From Chitinispirillaceae bacterium (GTDB lineage Bacteria; Fibrobacterota; Chitinivibrionia; Chitinivibrionales; Chitinispirillaceae), in contig JAFGOU010000523.1 in assembly GCA_016926315.1 (NCBI GenBank), positions 1 to 5,352 of the forward strand: a stretch of 5,352 bases of DNA. Reading direction: 5' to 3'. Of this stretch, positions 1-5,352 are shown in pieces. A program made the translations under genes and the position numbers. The notes below the pieces were generated by a model that was not told the origin of the DNA, searched no databases, and saw nothing but the letters and a program-made list of their open reading frames with translations. Each line of letters opens with the position of its first letter. Position 1 is the stretch's first letter.

Positions 1-360
1 AAGGGTCCGGAATACCGGCTCACGGCCCCGAAGCGCGGAGAAATTTGATTTCGCACACGCGCCCCAGAGCCCTTGGTTCCGGAAGAGGGCGAGAATATGG
101 TCGTCGTCATTTTCGCCAAAGAGATGAAGAAGAATCGGCGGTTTCCCATGATACCAGAACGCGGCAGCGGCCACAAGCGCCCCTTCAAAACAGCAGGCAC
201 CTGCACCGTTGAGTACCGAAAGCGGGCTCCGGTAGCGGTCGCTGTCGATATAGGGCAGATCTTCGATAAACGCCCGGACCCGCGCCGGCGTGGTGAGACG
301 GTCGAACAGGTGCTTCTGGGATTTCGTGAGGCGCTGCTTGAAAAGGGTAAGGGCGGTCAA
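1..360 (-). CDS. Conserved uncharacterised protein, possibly transglutaminase-like (N-terminal part, runs off left edge)
   Basis: The minus strand is open for 120 codons from TTG at 360-358 to the window edge, so the C-terminus is missing. TTG is chosen because GGAGGA lies 8 bases upstream and no ATG or GTG occurs between it and the in-frame TGA at 415-417. The predicted protein is soluble, with no signal peptide. A helical N-terminus (about 1-35) leads into SPLSVLNGAGACCFEGAL (45-62), then GENDDDHILALF (82-93) and WGACAKSNFSALRGREPV (99-116). From memory this resembles a conserved bacterial family with an A-D-C-x-E-G-A, D-D-D-H-V and K-S-N...R-E-P pattern. The order Cys57, His88, then Asn106 is what a transglutaminase/papain-like fold would show, but that function is inferred. 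The antisense frame at 73-363 and the minus frame at 185-418 have no family-like motifs. The gene is divergent from the NfeD/flotillin unit and has higher GC. Confidence 0.78.
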   Translation of the reverse strand, partial: MTALTLFKQRLTKSQKHLFDRLTTPARVRAFIEDLPYIDSDRYRSPLSVLNGAGACCFEGALVAAAAFWYHGKPPILLHLFGENDDDHILALFRNQGLWGACAKSNFSALRGREPVFRTL

Positions 361-368
361 TGAGGCGT

Positions 369-374
369 TCCTCC
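369..374 (-). promoter_or_regulatory. Ribosome binding site that fixes the TTG start
   Basis: TCCTCC on the plus strand reads GGAGGA on the minus strand, 8 bases before the TTG at 360-358. It is the strongest Shine-Dalgarno match in the divergent region. It supports TTG initiation over the ATGs further upstream, which lie in another frame and lack a good site. Confidence 0.75.
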
Positions 375-390
375 GGAATGGGGGTGTAGG

Positions 391-408
391 TATATTCCAT
401 AAAATATA
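391..408. repeat. Small AT-rich inverted repeat in the leader of the leftward gene
   Basis: TATATT (391-396) and AATATA (403-408) are exact 6-base inverted arms around a 6-base loop, in the untranslated leader of the leftward gene. It could be an operator half-site pair, or simply AT-rich promoter DNA. The minus-strand reading of 403-408 (TATATT) could act as a -10 box, but no acceptable -35 lies 15-18 bases upstream. A 6-base AT arm can easily arise by chance. Confidence 0.25.
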
Positions 409-453
409 ACGAGATCATCTGTTGACCCGAGGATTCATTTCGAGTACATCGCC

Positions 454-482
454 TTGCATCCCTGTCCGCGGATAATTATAAT
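454..482 (+). promoter_or_regulatory. Sigma70-type promoter for the NfeD-like/flotillin unit
   Basis: TTGCAT at 454-459 (four of six matches to TTGACA) is followed after exactly 17 bases by a perfect TATAAT at 477-482. Transcription would start near 489, giving a leader of about 56 bases before the ATG at 545. The -10 sits inside the perfect palindrome AATTATAATT (474-483), so the same bases also read TATAAT on the minus strand. The call assumes housekeeping sigma-factor consensus for this organism. Confidence 0.6.
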
Positions 483-544
483 TACATTGCTGCCAGAGAA
501 TAAGCAATACTAATACCGATGCCATTGTGAAAGGACCATAACCC

Positions 545-1096
545 ATGACAAGCATTGAACAGGTTTTATGGTACATTGCGATTCCGGCAAGCGCGGTTTT
601 TGTCATCCAATCAGTGCTGACACTGGCCGGCATTACTTTTGATCATGCGGATTCGGACATCCATCACGATGGAGATGCCGGACATGCTTATTTTCCGATA
701 TTTACGATACGGAACCTGGTCATTTTTCTCATGATGTTCGGATGGACAGGGATAGCGATGATCCGTCAATTTCATACGGGTGTTCCATTAACGCTGGCGG
801 TATCATTTCTTGCCGGTCTTACACTCATGTTTCTCGTGGCGCTTATGTTTTTCGGCATTTCGAAGATGACATCAAGCGGGACCGTTGTGGTCGATAACAC
901 CATTATTGGTTCGGAAGCAAAGGTGTATCTGAAAATACCCGCACATAGGGGTGGGCATGGAAAAATTACAGTGCTCGTCAAGGGTGTTCAAAAGGAGATC
1001 CCGGCTATGACCGAGGGTGGAGAGCTTCCTACCGGGGCTCTGGTTACCATTAATGAGCTGAAAAACGATGGATCGGTTTCGGTCAGTCAAATATAG
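545..1096 (+). CDS. NfeD-like integral membrane protein with C-terminal OB-fold (flotillin partner, YuaF/YqiJ type)
   Basis: This 183-residue protein probably sits in the cytoplasmic membrane as partner of the flotillin encoded next. Three hydrophobic segments are visible: about 7-30, 57-74 and 81-106. Between the first two lies a His/Asp-rich loop (33-49), and the second contains FLMMFGWTG (61-69), a phrase I associate with this family. Residues 112-183 form a beta-rich soluble part (SSGTVVVDNTIIGSEAKVYL, 110-129, and the closing ITINEL/VSVSQI-like strands) that fits the NfeD OB-fold. There is no ClpP-like serine protease domain, so this is the short NfeD class. The start is firm: an in-frame TAA at 539-541 excludes longer versions, and AAAGGA (530-535) lies 9 bases upstream. 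The flotillin gene follows after 24 bases. In comparable pairs (YuaF-FloT, YqiJ-YqiK) the proteins are linked to membrane organisation and stress. Family call is confident; the exact role is not known. Confidence 0.86.
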   Translation: MTSIEQVLWYIAIPASAVFVIQSVLTLAGITFDHADSDIHHDGDAGHAYFPIFTIRNLVIFLMMFGWTGIAMIRQFHTGVPLTLAVSFLAGLTLMFLVALMFFGISKMTSSGTVVVDNTIIGSEAKVYLKIPAHRGGHGKITVLVKGVQKEIPAMTEGGELPTGALVTINELKNDGSVSVSQI

Positions 1097-1120
1097 CGCC
1101 ATCATCAAAGGAGCATTCAC

Positions 1121-2521
1121 ATGGAATATACAGCCCTGATGCCGGTTGTTGTAGCGGTTGTGGTTATATTTATAACCTTTCTCGCTATTGTTTCCCGGTA
1201 CCGGAAATGCAGCTCGGATCAGATCCTCGTGATTTACGGAAACGTCGGAAAAGGAAAGTCAAGCCGATGCATACACGGTGGCGCGGCCTTTATCTGGCCG
1301 GTCATTCAGGATTACAGATTTCTTTCACTGCGTCCGATCCAGATAAATATTCCGCTCGATAACGCGCTGAGCCGTCAAAATATCCGCATCTCAGTCCCCT
1401 CTATTTTTACCATCGGTATTTCGACTGATCCGAGCAAAACCATGGCCGCTGCGGAACGGCTTCTTGGTCTGGATCAGAAGGAAATCGAGCAGATCGCGAA
1501 GGAGATCATACTGGGTCAGCTTCGTCAGGTGGTCGTGACCATGGATATCGAGGAGATCAACGCTGACCGGGATAAATTTCTTGCAAGCATTTCACAGAAT
1601 GTCGAAACTGAACTAGAAAAAATTGGATTACGGCTCCTTAATGTAAATATTACCGACATTAAAGACGAATCCGGCTATCTCGATGCCCTTGGCAAACGAG
1701 CGGCGGCAGAAGCTATAAATAAAGCTAAAATACAGGTCGCAGAAAAAGAACGTGACGGGGCTGTTGGTGAAGCAATTGCTCAGCAGGAAGAACGCATTAA
1801 GGTTGCACAAGCGAATGCCACCGCCGTTGAGGGTGAAAACAAGGCACAGGTTACCATAGCCAATTCGACCTCTGAAATGCGGCAAAGGAAAGCCGTGGCC
1901 GAACGAGTGGCTCTTGCTGCAGAAAGGGTTCAGTCTGCTAAAGCACTTGAGGAGGCTTACCAGGCAGAGAAAATTGCCGAAACATCACGTGCCGATCGTG
2001 AGCGGGCTACCCAGACCGCCGATATTGTGGTAAAAACAGAAATCGATAAAAGAAAAATCGAGATCGAGGCAGACGCGCAAGCCGAAAAAACACGGCGTGA
2101 GGCGCGCGGACAAGCTGACGCCACCTTTGCCACCATGGAAGCAGAGGCTCGCGGTATCAATGAAATACTAACCAAACAGGCGCTGGGTTTTCAGAAACTT
2201 GTTGAAGCAGCCGGCGGTGAAGCATCCAAGGCGGCAACTCTTCTTATCGTGGAGAAACTTCCGGAAATTGTCAAAACCCAGGTTGAGGCCATTAAAAATC
2301 TTAAAATCGACAAGGTCGTTGTTTGGGACAGCCAGAACGGTAACGGCCAGTCTTCAACCGCCAACTTTTTATCGAGTCTGATCGGTTCAGTGCCACCATT
2401 ACAGAACCTGTTTTCCATGGCTGGTATGCAACTTCCGGAAATCCTAGGCAAACCCATGGTAAAAGATTCTGCTCCACCCGAGCCACCCTTAAAAGGGAAC
2501 GCTGGTAGTAAAAATCAGTAG
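1121..2521 (+). CDS. floT: Flotillin-family (SPFH/band 7) membrane scaffold protein
   Basis: Flotillins oligomerise on the inner face of the membrane and organise protein- and lipid-specific microdomains. An N-terminal membrane segment (about 6-25) is followed by YRKCSSDQILVIYG (27-40), with Cys30 next to the membrane. The SPFH domain runs to about residue 190 and ends in NITDIKDESGYLDALGKR, close to the matching stretch of Bacillus FloT (KDVRDKNGYLESLGK). Residues 190-335 are a long Ala/Glu/Lys-rich coiled coil of the flotillin type. The C-terminus has LLIVEKLPEI (374-383), IDKVVVWDS, and a final FSMAGMQLPEILG (431-443) found in many prokaryotic flotillins, then a short Pro-rich tail. At 466 residues it is somewhat shorter than FloT (about 509) and YqiK (about 553). 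AAAGGAG (1107-1113) lies 7 bases before ATG. It is almost certainly co-transcribed with the upstream NfeD-like gene. The symbol floT denotes the family; orthology to the Bacillus gene is not proven. Confidence 0.93.
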   Translation: MEYTALMPVVVAVVVIFITFLAIVSRYRKCSSDQILVIYGNVGKGKSSRCIHGGAAFIWPVIQDYRFLSLRPIQINIPLDNALSRQNIRISVPSIFTIGISTDPSKTMAAAERLLGLDQKEIEQIAKEIILGQLRQVVVTMDIEEINADRDKFLASISQNVETELEKIGLRLLNVNITDIKDESGYLDALGKRAAAEAINKAKIQVAEKERDGAVGEAIAQQEERIKVAQANATAVEGENKAQVTIANSTSEMRQRKAVAERVALAAERVQSAKALEEAYQAEKIAETSRADRERATQTADIVVKTEIDKRKIEIEADAQAEKTRREARGQADATFATMEAEARGINEILTKQALGFQKLVEAAGGEASKAATLLIVEKLPEIVKTQVEAIKNLKIDKVVVWDSQNGNGQSSTANFLSSLIGSVPPLQNLFSMAGMQLPEILGKPMVKDSAPPEPPLKGNAGSKNQ

Positions 2522-2585
2522 AAAAACTGGATATGGTATTGACCTTCATGTAAGAGTAACAGCGGTTTATCCCGGATGCCTGATA

Positions 2586-2625
2586 TCCCCTATTCCACCT
2601 TTTTTCACCCATCCTCCTCCTCATT
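2586..2625 (+). terminator. Candidate Rho-utilisation (C-rich, G-free) tract after the flotillin gene
   Basis: These 40 bases contain 19 C, 16 T, 5 A and no G on the transcribed-sense strand, 65 bases after the flotillin stop. Rho loads on C-rich, G-poor, unstructured RNA, so this is a plausible rut-like element ending the NfeD/flotillin transcript before tex. No GC-rich hairpin with a U-run is visible anywhere in 2522-2669, so an intrinsic terminator is not the explanation. It could instead be an untranslated-leader feature of tex. No convincing -35/-10 pair for tex was found in this gap either. Confidence 0.3.
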
Positions 2626-2669
2626 ACGTATTTTTTCCAACCATACGCAATAATTAAAGGATTAGCCCT

Positions 2670-5051
<2,382 letters not shown>

Positions 5052-5086
5052 TGTGTGTTGCGCAGGAAGGGTGTTTTGCGAAACAA

Positions 5087-5352
5087 ATGATCGATATCAG
5101 AAACAAGCGGGTCCTTCTCACCGGTGCCAGTCGCGGGATAGGAAAACAGGTCGCCCTGGCACTGGCGAAAAAAGGGTGCCGCCTCATCATTCACAGTCGC
5201 AGGATCGAGCATACCCAGGGCCTTGCCCAGGAATTGAAACGCAGCGGATGCGCGGTCCATCAGGTCGCGGCCGAACTCTCGGACCAGGCCCAGGTCCGCA
5301 GTCTTGCGGCAGAAGCTTTGCGGGTATCTGACGGTATCGATATCCTGTATAA
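5087..5352 (+). CDS. Short-chain dehydrogenase/reductase (N-terminal part, runs off right edge)
   Basis: 88 complete codons are present and the frame stays open to the window end. The protein begins MIDIRNKRVLLTGASRGIGK, with the classical SDR nucleotide-binding TGxxxGxG at residues 12-19. Then come a Rossmann beta strand LIIHSRR, which supplies Ser and Arg after the second strand as in many NADP(H)-preferring members, and a fourth-strand entry DGIDILY. The latter is where families continue into the N-N-A-G motif, just outside the window. The catalytic Ser-Tyr-Lys lies beyond the edge, so substrate and subfamily (for example 3-oxoacyl-ACP reductase-like) cannot be decided. The start is chosen by the usual SDR spacing between Met and the glycine motif. 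Its Shine-Dalgarno is poor: AGGAAGG (5064-5070) lies 16 bases upstream, so reinitiation after tex may contribute. GC resembles tex. Confidence 0.9.
   Translation, partial: MIDIRNKRVLLTGASRGIGKQVALALAKKGCRLIIHSRRIEHTQGLAQELKRSGCAVHQVAAELSDQAQVRSLAAEALRVSDGIDILY

Noticed and set aside
73..363. Plus-strand open frame of 96 codons opposite the left-edge gene
   Set aside because: It is antisense to the TTG-started minus-strand gene, has no recognisable motif, and lacks a good ribosome binding site. The minus frame shows family-like conserved blocks.
1238..1261. GNVGKGKS in the flotillin matches the Walker A pattern GxxxxGK[ST]
   Set aside because: It lies at the start of the SPFH domain just after the membrane segment. 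There is no P-loop NTPase fold or Walker B context, so the match is coincidental.
2486..2497. CCCTTAAAAGGG inverted repeat near the flotillin 3' end, considered as a terminator
   Set aside because: It is inside the coding region, has a five-base stem at most with a tiny loop, and no T-run follows.
2539..2567. TTGACC in the flotillin-tex gap as a -35 box for tex
   Set aside because: No -10-like hexamer lies 16-18 bases downstream (GCGGTT at 17).
5053..5331. Plus-strand open frame of 92 codons at the right edge
   Set aside because: It overlaps the reductase in a different frame. The frame starting at 5087 carries the SDR TGxxxGxG motif.

Overview
The window is an ordinary bacterial chromosomal segment with five protein-coding regions, two of them cut by the window edges. 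I see no phage, transposon, CRISPR or RNA gene. Shine-Dalgarno sites are clear (GGAGGA and AAAGGA types) and sigma70-like promoter elements are present. The taxon cannot be fixed from this sequence. The gene families and mixed GC content would suit a Gram-negative lineage such as a deltaproteobacterial or FCB-type bacterium, but that is a weak inference.

Layout. Positions 1-360 (minus strand) hold the N-terminal 120 residues of a conserved uncharacterised protein. It starts at TTG behind a strong GGAGGA and has Cys and His positions that look transglutaminase-like. A 184-base divergent intergenic region (361-544) follows, with a good promoter for the rightward genes (TTGCAT, 17 bases, TATAAT). 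Next is a two-gene unit: an NfeD-like membrane protein with an OB-fold tail (545-1096) and a flotillin/SPFH-family scaffold protein (1121-2521). A 148-base gap (2522-2669) holds a C-rich stretch with no G that could serve Rho-dependent termination. A complete tex gene follows (2670-5051; RNA-binding transcription accessory protein with YqgF, HhH and S1 domains and an unusual Q/P/K-rich tail). After 35 bases comes the start of a short-chain dehydrogenase/reductase (5087 to the right edge).

How the genes fit together. The NfeD-like/flotillin pair is the one clear functional unit: an NfeD-type protein with an SPFH scaffold in the membrane, comparable to YuaF-FloT of Bacillus and YqiJ-YqiK of E. 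coli. tex and the reductase are co-directional and closely spaced but have no obvious shared job. The NfeD/flotillin genes are visibly less GC-rich than the genes on both sides, which hints at a separate history.

I do not see a wholly new system. The points most worth a second look are the TTG-started protein at the left edge, the His/Asp-rich loop of the NfeD-like protein, the composition shift around the flotillin unit, the G-free C-rich tract, and the Tex tail.
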